Positions 42,852 through 50,418 of a stretch of DNA of 64,000 bases are shown one piece after another. The stretch lies in NCBI GenBank assembly GCA_038731605.1, contig JAVYQP010000005.1, forward strand, positions 1 to 64,000, given 5' to 3'. Below the pieces are notes generated by a model. That model was not told the origin of the DNA. It did not search any database and worked only from the letters and a program-made list of their open reading frames with translations. The translations under genes were made by a program, and so were the position numbers. Each line of letters starts with the position of its first letter. Positions within the stretch are counted from its first letter, which is position 1. This DNA is from WYZ-LMO2 sp038731605 (GTDB taxonomy: Archaea; Halobacteriota; Archaeoglobi; Archaeoglobales; Archaeoglobaceae).

Positions 42852-43450
42852 ATCCTCACCTCCAGCTTTGCAACACATCTACTACCAACAACGAGTTTGC
42901 AGTTGTCAATGAAACTGCTGTCGACGTAGACTATCCTCTCGAACTTCATCAACTGCGCTCCAGAGCTAAGGTCTCCGTGGTTAAGAAGTGGTTGGGAATT
43001 ACTAAGCAAAAGGGAACCATTTAAATTTTTCAGCGAGACATTGAGCCCGTAGGAAATAGGTGAGCCAAACATCGTGAGATTGAGTCCGAGGTATTTCTTC
43101 ACTTCTCTTCTACACTCATTGTTAGCCATGAGCTCCGCAAACTTCTTGGTTTTATTGAAGTCGATGTGGTTGTATTCTTTCTTGTTAAACGTAACGGTGG
43201 TGTTTATGGCTATCAAACCCGGTCGAAATTCCATGCTCGTGCAGTTGATCACATCCATGCCCTCCCAGTCTGAAGGGTAACCGGGATCTTCGGCGAGCAA
43301 CGCAGCAATTCTATAAGCCTGGTGAGCTAAGCTTATCTCACTCCTGACGTCCGCAAAAACCCCAGGCAGAAAGTTGGCTACGAAGATAAAGGTGAATAGG
43401 AAGATTGAGAGTCCGATGAGTAGGTCGAGACTTAGCTTACCCTCATCCAT
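42842..43450 (-). CDS. Pilin-like secreted protein, first gene of the operon
   Basis: A 202-residue protein starting MDEGKLSLDLLIGLSIFLFT, a pilin-type hydrophobic helix, followed by an exterior domain (DVRSEISLAHQAYRIAALLA, GLIAINTTVTFNKKEYNHID, IVYVDSSFIDNCKLVVGSRC). ATG 43450 is chosen over an upstream start at 43540 because a TATA box is centred 26 bases before it. It leads the six-gene set. Confidence 0.75.
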   Translation of the reverse strand: MDEGKLSLDLLIGLSIFLFTFIFVANFLPGVFADVRSEISLAHQAYRIAALLAEDPGYPSDWEGMDVINCTSMEFRPGLIAINTTVTFNKKEYNHIDFNKTKKFAELMANNECRREVKKYLGLNLTMFGSPISYGLNVSLKNLNGSLLLSNSQPLLNHGDLSSGAQLMKFERIVYVDSSFIDNCKLVVGSRCVAKLEVRIWI

Positions 43451-43471
43451 CGATAAAATTTGACATAGAAC

Positions 43472-43481
43472 ACATATAAGC
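43472..43481 (-). promoter_or_regulatory. TATA box of the pilin-like operon
   Basis: Minus-strand gcttatatgt, centred 26 bases before ATG 43450. This fixes the start of the first gene and implies a leaderless mRNA for it, while the downstream genes carry Shine-Dalgarno sites. Confidence 0.6.
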
Positions 43482-43766
43482 ATTTTGGTTTTCATCATTA
43501 TAATAATTAAAAAGTCTCGCAGACAAAGTCGGGAGCTCAAAAAGCGTCCACGATCGCAACTTCACGATTTAAACATTTTGTTTCCCCAAAGCGTTCGTTA
43601 AAAAAATCGATGAAGAGATCTGGATTTGATAGGGAGACGACTACGCTAATCCACTTTTTCTTTTTATTTTACGACGCTCTCGATAGAAGTTGTGAGCCTC
43701 AACCCCTTGTATTGCTTGTTCACGAAACGCTCCCGTTCTTCCAAGGTGAGCATCGCCGATAAAAAA
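43482..43766. other. AT-rich region between pilin-like and cobalamin operons
   Basis: No gene is visible. The minus strand enters from cbiX and the pilin-like operon leaves to the left, so this stretch should hold the cbi operon terminator. The plus strand at 43653-43672 is a run of T with few other bases; on the minus strand this is an A-run, so it is not an obvious terminator for cbiX. No repeat or RNA structure stands out. Confidence 0.35.
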
Positions 43767-44141
43767 TCAGAGAAGCCTAAAAACCGCATTTATTATTGCG
43801 AGTGTCACGAGCTTGTCTTCGCCTATGGGTTCGCATATTATCACTTTCTTCCCCTCGAAAAATCCCTCTTTCCTTCCCTCGCCCTTCGGAAATCCCAAGA
43901 TCTCGGGCAAGTCTTCGGTTACGTGAAGCCCGTAGGAGATGAACAACGGCACAACGTAAACGACATCGCTCTTCATGCTCCTTATCGCTTCATCTGGCGA
44001 TGGCTTCCTTTTCCTCGCAGCGAAGGCGATCTTCACTTCTTCAAACATCCCTGTCTTTTCAATCCTTTCCCTGTGCTTTTCCATGACCTCTTTATAGTGC
44101 GAGAGTTGACTTCCGTGACCAACTATAACCAAGCCAGCCAT
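43767..44141 (-). CDS. cbiX: Sirohydrochlorin cobaltochelatase, short CbiX
   Basis: Inserts cobalt into sirohydrochlorin, first step of the anaerobic cobalamin pathway. The 124-residue length is that of the archaeal single-domain form, which works as a dimer. The two metal-binding histidines are present: His9 in VGHGSQ and His73 in SYGLHV. Last gene of the minus-strand cbi operon, four bases after cbiE. Confidence 0.93.
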   Translation of the reverse strand: MAGLVIVGHGSQLSHYKEVMEKHRERIEKTGMFEEVKIAFAARKRKPSPDEAIRSMKSDVVYVVPLFISYGLHVTEDLPEILGFPKGEGRKEGFFEGKKVIICEPIGEDKLVTLAIINAVFRLL

Positions 44142-44145
44142 CAGA

Positions 44146-44685
44146 TCACCTCACGTAGATTATCGAGTTGTTCGACTCTATCGTAACTTCGCTCGCCAAA
44201 CCCCTTCTAATCCTTTCCTTGGAGCAAAGATCCTCAAGGACAACGATCTCGGCATCACCGAGAAGCTTCGGATCGAAGTTCTTGTCCGCCAGGATCAGAA
44301 GAGATCTTTTTCCCACATCGAACTTTCTTCCATGAGCGTTCACAACCAACACATCGCAGAGATCCACTTTGAGTTTCGAAAGCGCAACTTGGACGCTCGA
44401 TATTCCCGGCTCGATTTCCGCTTTTTTAAAGAATTTCCCAAGCCCGGCAACCATCGGATCCCCAGTTGAGAGAACCGCAACCTCTTTTTCACTCGCCTCT
44501 TTTTCGATCTGCGAATAGACTTCATCCCCAAACTTCTTCAAGATCCTAACGTCTCCCTTTATCCAATTCTCAGCAAGCTTTAAAGCCCTCTCGCTTCCGT
44601 AAACGACTTCAGATCTCTCGATCAAAGCCTTCGCTCTGTCTGTGATATGCCCCTCACAAATTCCTACCCCAATAATCCTCAGCAA
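44146..44685 (-). CDS. cbiE: Cobalt-precorrin-7 C5-methyltransferase CbiE
   Basis: SAM-dependent methylation of the corrin ring at C5. Family motifs: IIGVGICEGHITDRAKALIE, EVVYGSERALKLAENW, VAVLSTGDPMVAGLGKFF (the GDP loop) and IEPGISSVQVALSKL. 179 residues. The partner activity CbiT, often fused to CbiE as CobL in bacteria, is instead fused to the transporter ATPase at 50406-51596. Overlaps cbiD by 32 bases. Confidence 0.92.
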   Translation of the reverse strand: MLRIIGVGICEGHITDRAKALIERSEVVYGSERALKLAENWIKGDVRILKKFGDEVYSQIEKEASEKEVAVLSTGDPMVAGLGKFFKKAEIEPGISSVQVALSKLKVDLCDVLVVNAHGRKFDVGKRSLLILADKNFDPKLLGDAEIVVLEDLCSKERIRRGLASEVTIESNNSIIYVR

Positions 44686-45523
44686 TTACATCCACCTCCG
44701 CACCAAAACGTTTCGCCTTCTCGAACAAATCCTCTTTCCCCGCCCACCTCTTCAGCAAACCCCTATAGCCAACGATGATCTTCTTTCCCTCGTGCTCCGA
44801 GAGGATCTCATCCAAATGAACCCCAAAAACAAAGGGCTGGAAGTCTGGATACTTTCTCCTCGCATACTCCCACGCCTTTCTTCCGGTTGCAATCGCGATC
44901 TTCGAATACCTTTTCGCAATCTCAACCTTTAGGGCAACGAGTTCCTTGCACCAAGGCTCGACGAAGCCAGTGGTTCCAAGGATTGAAATCCCACCTTTTA
45001 TCCCGAGTTCTTCGTTCTTTGTTTCCTTCGCAACCCTTTTCCCTTCGGGAATTTCGACGAGGACTCCTCCTTTGTAATTCGTCAACTTGCACACTCTGCT
45101 GAAGTTTTCAAGAATCTGCTTCATTGCGCTCTCGCTGACAGCTTTTTTGCCGTTGATCTCGCCAATCCCATCTCCGAAAACAACCCTTTCGCCAATGGCT
45201 TTTGCATGGACTTCGATGCCATTCGTTGCATCGAACTCGTGATCTCCTGCGAACTTCGTTGCGATCGCAAACCCATTCTCCGCTTCTACCTCAACTTTGA
45301 CGTCTATGCCAATAGGTGTTGAAACGCTCACAACTTCGAACTCGTATTCGAGAGAAGCTATTGAAGCGACGATTGCTGTGGAAACAGTGGTTGCGGTCGT
45401 TATCCCCCTCCTAAGGTAGCCATCCTTTTTCAGAATAAAAAGCCCGCTTTTAACGAGAGCTTCAGCCGTTTCATTGCACCACTCTTTGGGATACTCGTAG
45501 AGCTCAATCGGATCTCTCAGCAT
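44654..45523 (-). CDS. cbiD: Cobalt-precorrin-5B C1-methyltransferase CbiD
   Basis: Methylates the ring at C1 during contraction. 289 residues; the N-terminal glycine/threonine block reads LRRGITTATTVSTAIVASIA, the archaeal version, followed by AKAIGERVVFGDGIGEINGK, GGVLVEIPEGKRVAKETKNE and GISILGTTGFVEPWCKE. It overlaps cbiE downstream and cbiHC upstream, so the operon is tightly coupled. Confidence 0.93.
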   Translation of the reverse strand: MLRDPIELYEYPKEWCNETAEALVKSGLFILKKDGYLRRGITTATTVSTAIVASIASLEYEFEVVSVSTPIGIDVKVEVEAENGFAIATKFAGDHEFDATNGIEVHAKAIGERVVFGDGIGEINGKKAVSESAMKQILENFSRVCKLTNYKGGVLVEIPEGKRVAKETKNEELGIKGGISILGTTGFVEPWCKELVALKVEIAKRYSKIAIATGRKAWEYARRKYPDFQPFVFGVHLDEILSEHEGKKIIVGYRGLLKRWAGKEDLFEKAKRFGAEVDVIAEDYWGRNL

Positions 45524-46829
45524 ACTCTATTAGGCAATTGAGAATCGCTGCACAAACGTTGCTACCGCCTTTGCTTCCCTTCGTAGTTATCGAGGGCAAA
45601 TCCAAGCTCGAAATTCGTAGCTTCGACTCTTCAGCGTTAACGAAGCCGACAGGTGTTGCGACGATGAACCTCGGCTTGTATCTCTCTGCGAGCTCGTAAA
45701 CCGCAATCGCTGCGGATGGCGAATTTCCAATTGCAACAACGCTCCCTTCGATGAGCTTTGCAATCTTTCTGAAGCCTGAAGCGGTTCTCGTGTCATCACC
45801 TTCTGCGAAATCTGTTGCGCAAATCGAACCCGTTCTTAGCCCGACTTTTACCATCTTCACGTCAACGATTATCCTTGCCCCATCCCTTATCGCCTTCACT
45901 CCTTCTTCCGGGTCTCCTTTGAACTGCACGATCTCAGCAAAGCTCGGATCTCCAGTGGTTGCAATACAACGCCTTAGGATTTCGTCCTTCAGCGTATCCC
46001 CAGGAACAAATTCCCTAAGAATTTCAGAGCTTTTCTCTGCAATCTCCACAGCTTTGGACGTCTTTGCTCCCATTTTTGCGACTTTCGATTTCCTTGGTGT
46101 GAACATCTTCCCGTTTTTCACGATCGTCTCCGAATTTGGGACTATGAGCGTTGTGTTCATGTCAATCGCTTCAGGATTCCCAATGATCTCACTTACCCGC
46201 ATGACTGCGATGCTTTGCCCAGTGCGGAAAGCGTTTCTCACGACGCCAATCTGCACGTCTCCACGCAGTGCGTAGATCAGTTCCATAGCTCTGATCAGAT
46301 TTCCCCTCCTCGAAGAGCTCGATGGATTGTAGATTGCGATCACAAAATCGCCTTGGAGAGCGTAAACCAACCGAGACTCGATGACGTTCCAAGGGACGAG
46401 GAGGTCGCTCAAGCTTATGACAACGTGATCTCCGCTTATCGGACATCCGAGAAGCGAGGAAACTGCGTTAACAGCGGAAACCCCCGGGATGACTTCAACG
46501 TCAACATCTACGTTCTTCTCCATTAGAAACTCGTAGACAAAGGGCAGTATTCCGTATATGCTCGGGTCTCCACCGCTCACGAGTGATACAACGCTGTTTT
46601 TAGCGAGCTCAACAGCTATTTCGACACGCTTCATTTCTTCCCTCATTCCAGTTGTCACGAGCTTCTTGTCCTTGATGAGATCCGAGATCTCCTCAACGTA
46701 TTTCTTGTAGCCCACGATATACTCCGATTTTTCGATGGCTTCAAGCGCTTTTAGCGTTAAAAGTCCTTTACCAGCGCCGATTCCAACGACGTAGAGTTTA
46801 CCTTGCGATTGCAACCGTAACACCCCCAT
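45504..46829 (-). CDS. cbiHC: Fused CbiH (C17-methyltransferase) and CbiC (precorrin-8 methylmutase)
   Basis: A 441-residue fusion of two cobalamin enzymes. Residues about 1-240 are CbiH: YVVGIGAGKGLLTLKALEAI, LVSGGDPSIYGILPFVYEFL, IPGVSAVNAVSSLLGCPISG. Residues about 255-441 are CbiC: EILREFVPGDTLKDEILRRC, GARIIVDVKMVKVGLRTG, GNSPSAAIAVYEL, ATPVGFVNAEESK. In CbiC/CobH the methyl shift needs a histidine in a RRxIHATGD-like motif; here the motif reads RRCIATTGDPSF, with Ala290 at that place. The domain may be inactive, or another residue may serve. ATG 46829 is chosen; a TTG at 46859 is further upstream. The start overlaps cbiG by 32 bases. Confidence 0.88.
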   Translation of the reverse strand: MGVLRLQSQGKLYVVGIGAGKGLLTLKALEAIEKSEYIVGYKKYVEEISDLIKDKKLVTTGMREEMKRVEIAVELAKNSVVSLVSGGDPSIYGILPFVYEFLMEKNVDVDVEVIPGVSAVNAVSSLLGCPISGDHVVISLSDLLVPWNVIESRLVYALQGDFVIAIYNPSSSSRRGNLIRAMELIYALRGDVQIGVVRNAFRTGQSIAVMRVSEIIGNPEAIDMNTTLIVPNSETIVKNGKMFTPRKSKVAKMGAKTSKAVEIAEKSSEILREFVPGDTLKDEILRRCIATTGDPSFAEIVQFKGDPEEGVKAIRDGARIIVDVKMVKVGLRTGSICATDFAEGDDTRTASGFRKIAKLIEGSVVAIGNSPSAAIAVYELAERYKPRFIVATPVGFVNAEESKLRISSLDLPSITTKGSKGGSNVCAAILNCLIEYAERSD

Positions 46830-47514
46830 AAACTCTTTTTCTGAGCAGAAGCTCTCCAAAACGAGAAAACTTCAAAGCACATCCTTCTGCAACGTTCTTA
46901 ACACCAATAAGCTTAGCCTTTGTCTCCTCTAAATCCATTTGATTCAAGTCCTGTTTCTTTACAAAAAAGAGCGGTCTTTTAATCGCATCCGCAACTTTAA
47001 CGATCTCGCTGTCCTCTTTTCCCTCTACGGTTGCGATCACTCGCACGTCTTCGAAGCTAAGCCCACACTCGCTCAAAGCCTTGGAGATCGCTTCAAGTAT
47101 CTCCTCCGCTGTTGCGTTTTTCCTGAAGCCGATGCCAACTGCTACGCCGTCGCTGAACTCCATCGCAGTCGTTATCACCGCCTCGATTCCGAGCTGAGAG
47201 AGGTGTTGAGCAACCTCATTCCCCCCGTGGTGACCGCCGAGCAAAACTACTGCGTGTTTCATGGGCTTGTCGATCACGATAACCGCTGGATCGACCCATT
47301 TGCTCCTTAAGAATTCAGAAATCCCCCTGATTACGATCCCCGAAGCTAAGTATGCGACGATGCAGTCGAAGCGCATTAGCTCTGCCCAAATTTTTCGATC
47401 GTAAAAAACGAGCTTCGTGTGCCATCTCTTTGCGAGATGCGCAACTATTTCAGAAAGCTTCTCCTTATCCTTCTCGAAGCACAGAACCGCTATAGAGGTG
47501 AGATCTGCCCTCAT
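46798..47514 (-). CDS. cbiG: Cobalt-precorrin-5A hydrolase CbiG (short form)
   Basis: Opens the lactone and releases the C20 fragment as acetaldehyde. The N-terminal domain (DCIVAYLASGIVIRGISEFL, AVIVIDKPMKHAVVLLGGHH, GGNEVAQHLSQLGIEAVITT) is followed directly by the C-terminal domain (GVAVGIGFRKNATAEEILEA, SRFGELLLRKRV). With 238 residues it lacks the middle linker domain of larger CbiG. Overlaps cbiF by 50 bases and cbiHC by 32. Confidence 0.9.
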   Translation of the reverse strand: MRADLTSIAVLCFEKDKEKLSEIVAHLAKRWHTKLVFYDRKIWAELMRFDCIVAYLASGIVIRGISEFLRSKWVDPAVIVIDKPMKHAVVLLGGHHGGNEVAQHLSQLGIEAVITTAMEFSDGVAVGIGFRKNATAEEILEAISKALSECGLSFEDVRVIATVEGKEDSEIVKVADAIKRPLFFVKKQDLNQMDLEETKAKLIGVKNVAEGCALKFSRFGELLLRKRVYGGVTVAIAR

Positions 47515-48190
47515 AGCCGTGAACAGCTCTCCCGATTATTATGACCGCAGTCTTCTTAATCCCCATTTCGCGCATCTTTTCCCCAAGCTCCCTTAGCGTG
47601 CAGAAGAACTTCTTCTCATCCTTCCTCGATGCTTTGTAAACGACTGCGCAAGGCTCTTCGAGTCCACGAACTTTCCCAACCTTCTCCGCAATGTAGTCCG
47701 CTTTGTCCGCCCCAAGAAGTATCACGAGAGTCAAAGGCAGTTTTGCAAGCTCCTCAAGGTAGTCTTCGCCTAAAGTTCTCCCTCTCGGTCGAATTATTGC
47801 GACGCCTACGATTTCTGGAGTCGTAAGTTCTATTCCGAGCGATGCGGATGCGGAGAAAACACTACTAACTCCGGGGATGATTTCTGAATCGATCCCCCTT
47901 TTCCGTAACTCTCTGATCTGCTCCCATAAAGCGCCGAAAATGCTTGGATCCCCGCTTTGGATCCTCACAACGATTTTTCCATTTTTTACATGCTCCTCGA
48001 TCAAATCCACGATCTCCTCAAGGCTCATCCCATGGCTGTCAACTTTCTCCCCCTTGAACTCTTTAAGCGCCTCTCTTTCGATTATCGAGCCGGGATAGAT
48101 TATCAGATCTGCTTTTTCGAGCAGTTTTCTCGCCTTCACAGTCAAAAGCTCCGGATCTCCGGGACCGAAGCCCACGAAGTAAACCTTCAT
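47465..48190 (-). CDS. cbiF: Cobalt-precorrin-4 C11-methyltransferase CbiF
   Basis: SAM-dependent methylation at C11. Class III methyltransferase motifs: YFVGFGPGDPELLTVKARKL, ADLIIYPGSIIEREAL, VRIQSGDPSIFGALWEQIRE, IIPGVSSVFSASASLGIELT, and LVILLGADKADYIAEKV. Length 241 is normal. Overlaps cbiL by four bases upstream. Confidence 0.94.
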   Translation of the reverse strand: MKVYFVGFGPGDPELLTVKARKLLEKADLIIYPGSIIEREALKEFKGEKVDSHGMSLEEIVDLIEEHVKNGKIVVRIQSGDPSIFGALWEQIRELRKRGIDSEIIPGVSSVFSASASLGIELTTPEIVGVAIIRPRGRTLGEDYLEELAKLPLTLVILLGADKADYIAEKVGKVRGLEEPCAVVYKASRKDEKKFFCTLRELGEKMREMGIKKTAVIIIGRAVHGYEGRSHLYSGSVLREG

Positions 48191-48774
48191 CTCTTCGCCA
48201 CCACCAAGCTGAAGTAGTCTGCGCTCTCGGGCAAATTCTTTGTAATTCTCTCGCCTTCCATAAACATCCTCTCCACAAACCAGAAATCGGAAAAACCTTG
48301 ATTTTTCAGCTTCTCAGCGACTTCCTTCGGCTTCTTGGACTTCATAACCACAACGACTTCTTCTCTGTGGAATTCGGGGGTCGTGACCAAAAGCGCTTTC
48401 TCAACAAAAACTTTCGCCTTCGCCAAAGCACAGGAAACACTCGTAATCCCGGGAACTATTTCGACCTCGATCCTTGGGTTTATCTTGACGAGCTCGCTGT
48501 AAAGGTGATGGAAAGTCGAGTAAAGCATTGGATCACCAAGACAGCAAAACGCAACATCGCAACTTTTAAAGGCTAACTCCTCCGCAAGGGCTCTCACAAC
48601 TTTACTCGCATCCCCCATCGGGAACTCAACAATTCTCGGCTCCCTTATATCCTTAACGAGCTCATAAGCCATTTTCCCGGGAACTATGACTTCATCAGCT
48701 TTCTTTATGATTTCCACCGCTTTTAAAGTCAACAGCTTTTTATCTCCTGGTCCAAGTCCAATTGCGTAGAGCAT
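48187..48774 (-). CDS. cbiL: Cobalt-precorrin-2 C20-methyltransferase CbiL
   Basis: First SAM-dependent ring methylation after cobalt insertion. Motifs: LYAIGLGPGDKKLLTLKAVE, ADEVIVPGKMAYELV, VAFCCLGDPMLYSTFHHLYS and EIVPGITSVSCALAKAKVFV. ATG 48774 gives 195 residues; a longer reading to 48870 would cover the promoter and overlap cbiM. A TATA box (gaatataaaa on the plus strand, 48791-48800) is centred about 22 bases upstream. First gene of the cbi biosynthetic operon, divergent from cbiM. Confidence 0.92.
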   Translation of the reverse strand: MLYAIGLGPGDKKLLTLKAVEIIKKADEVIVPGKMAYELVKDIREPRIVEFPMGDASKVVRALAEELAFKSCDVAFCCLGDPMLYSTFHHLYSELVKINPRIEVEIVPGITSVSCALAKAKVFVEKALLVTTPEFHREEVVVVMKSKKPKEVAEKLKNQGFSDFWFVERMFMEGERITKNLPESADYFSLVVAKR

Positions 48775-48790
48775 AGCGAAACTACTCCAC

Positions 48791-48800
48791 GAATATAAAA
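48791..48800 (-). promoter_or_regulatory. TATA box of the cbiL operon
   Basis: Minus-strand ttttatattc, centred about 22 bases before ATG 48774. The 90-base gap to cbiM also has an AT-rich ttaaataaag (48827-48836) for the opposite direction. I see no cobalamin riboswitch in this short region. Confidence 0.5.
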
Positions 48801-48864
48801 TTCTTTTGACATCTTTTCCGAAAAACTTAAATAAAGTAGAATTGATCGATGTCAAGGTGATTTG

Positions 48865-49509
48865 ATGCACATCGCCGAAGGTTTTCTACCGCCAGAGTGG
48901 TGCGCTTTGTGGTTTGCATTCTCAGCGCCGTTCCTAATCTACGGAGCGGTAAAACTTAGGTCGAGAATCACCAACAGGAGGGATAAGGTTCTTTTGGCTG
49001 TGTCCACTGGGTTCATATTCGTTCTCTCAGCGATGAAGATGCCGTCCGTAACGGGGAGCTGTTCCCACCCGACTGGGACTGGTATTGCGGTCGTCTTCTT
49101 TGGTCCAGCGATAACCGCTGTTTTGTCTGCGATCGTTCTGCTTTATCAAGCTCTGTTGCTCGCCCACGGCGGAATAACGACGCTCGGCGCAAACGTTGCG
49201 TCGATGGGCATCTTCGGTCCGTTTCTCGGCTGGATAGCCTACAAGCTTCTCAAGAAAAACCAGAGAATCGCAGTATTCACCGCTGCCTTCGTTGCAGACA
49301 TTGCTACCTATGTTCTAACATCGCTACAACTTGCGCTCGCTTTTCCAGCAAATCCAACGTTCTACGGCTTTCTCGATTCAGCAGTTCGATTCTTGGCGAT
49401 CTTTGCAATCACGCAGGTTCCAATTGCGGTGATCGAAGCGATAATTGCGGTTGCGATTTTTGAACAAGTCGCACAAAGAGTTTCGGTGCTTGAGGTGAGC
49501 AGGGCATGA
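48865..49509 (+). CDS. cbiM: Cobalt ECF transporter substrate-binding component CbiM
   Basis: Membrane component that binds Co2+ at its N-terminus. The mature N-terminal motif MHIAEGFLPPEWCALWF carries the conserved metal-binding His2 and surrounding residues; MKMPSVTGSCSHPTGTGI and LLLAHGGITTLGANVASMG are family signatures. 214 residues with about six helices. ATG 48865 lies after AAGGTGAT. First gene of the transport operon. Confidence 0.95.
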   Translation: MHIAEGFLPPEWCALWFAFSAPFLIYGAVKLRSRITNRRDKVLLAVSTGFIFVLSAMKMPSVTGSCSHPTGTGIAVVFFGPAITAVLSAIVLLYQALLLAHGGITTLGANVASMGIFGPFLGWIAYKLLKKNQRIAVFTAAFVADIATYVLTSLQLALAFPANPTFYGFLDSAVRFLAIFAITQVPIAVIEAIIAVAIFEQVAQRVSVLEVSRA

Positions 49510-49724
49510 AGTTGTTCGCACCGCTTTTTACCTTGCTCGGCTGGATCGGTGCAGATGAGATGGCTGAAGAGCTCATCAAAGAGATAAATCCGGAGTTCGA
49601 ACCTTGGTTCAGCCCAATTTTCGAGCCAAGCGGAGAGCTCGAAACCTTCTTTTTCACACTCCAAGTCGCAATTGGAGCGTTGATCGTTGGCTACATCCTT
49701 GGATACTTGCATGGAAGATCTTGA
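49506..49724 (+). CDS. cbiN: Cobalt transport protein CbiN
   Basis: Small membrane protein that helps load Co2+ onto CbiM. 72 residues with two hydrophobic helices (KLFAPLFTLLGWIGADEMA start; LQVAIGALIVGYILGYLHG end) and an exposed acidic loop (EPWFSPIFEPSGELE), the normal CbiN plan. Overlaps cbiM by ATGA and cbiQ by 14 bases. Confidence 0.9.
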   Translation: MKLFAPLFTLLGWIGADEMAEELIKEINPEFEPWFSPIFEPSGELETFFFTLQVAIGALIVGYILGYLHGRS

Positions 49725-50418
49725 GAGGATTCAGGTAAAGGCGAGGAAGCTGATAAGCGGGAGCTTGAACGTTTACTTTTGCCTACTCTTAGTCTTCCTT
49801 GCGTCCATTTCCACGAAGGTTCAGCTTTTTTCCATCGTAGTCTTCACGTCTCTCAGCCTTTACGCAATCGGGAAAAACTACTTCAGGGTTCTCGAAATTC
49901 CTGTTATATTTTTGCTTCCCAGCGTTTTTGTAATCCTCCTGACCATTGAAGGCGAAACGATCTTCGAGTTCTGGGTGTTCAGGATCTCCAATAAAGCCTT
50001 GGACGTCGTTTACTCAACGTTGCTCAGGGTGTTTGCAATTCTAAGCATTCTAACGTATCTAATATCAACAACAACGCTTCCAGAGTTCATATCTGCGCTG
50101 AAAAAGCTTAGACTTCCGAGTTTCTTGGTCGAGATGATGTTCCTGAGCTACAGGTCTATACAGGTTCTCGTTGGTGAGCTGAAAAAGTTCGAGACTTCCG
50201 CAACTCTAAGACTCGGATACATCGACTTCAGAACTTCGATTTCGACGAAATCTCTGCTTGCGAGAACGATCTTCCTGAGAGCGATGGACAGAGTTGAGAA
50301 AACTGTTCTCGCAATGGATCTGCGTGGTGAGGAGTTTCCAGATGTTGCGACTAAGAGCAAGGGATTCGCAATGGCTTTTGCGATCTTAGCTTTGGGTGTG
50401 GTCCTATGCTTGAAGTGA
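49711..50418 (+). CDS. cbiQ: Cobalt ECF transporter T component CbiQ
   Basis: Transmembrane scaffold that couples the ATPase to CbiM. 235 residues, five or so helices, with the coupling helices seen as the two short Ala-Arg-Gly type segments SATLRLGYIDF and AMDLRGEEFP. ATG 49711 is taken (an upstream reading at 49687 lies within cbiN). It overlaps the ATPase gene by 13 bases. Confidence 0.93.
   Translation: MEDLERIQVKARKLISGSLNVYFCLLLVFLASISTKVQLFSIVVFTSLSLYAIGKNYFRVLEIPVIFLLPSVFVILLTIEGETIFEFWVFRISNKALDVVYSTLLRVFAILSILTYLISTTTLPEFISALKKLRLPSFLVEMMFLSYRSIQVLVGELKKFETSATLRLGYIDFRTSISTKSLLARTIFLRAMDRVEKTVLAMDLRGEEFPDVATKSKGFAMAFAILALGVVLCLK

Noticed and set aside
48775..48864. Cobalamin riboswitch between cbiL and cbiM
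   Set aside because: The 90-base gap is too short for the known aptamer and shows no B12-box-like conserved core; archaeal cbi genes normally lack it.
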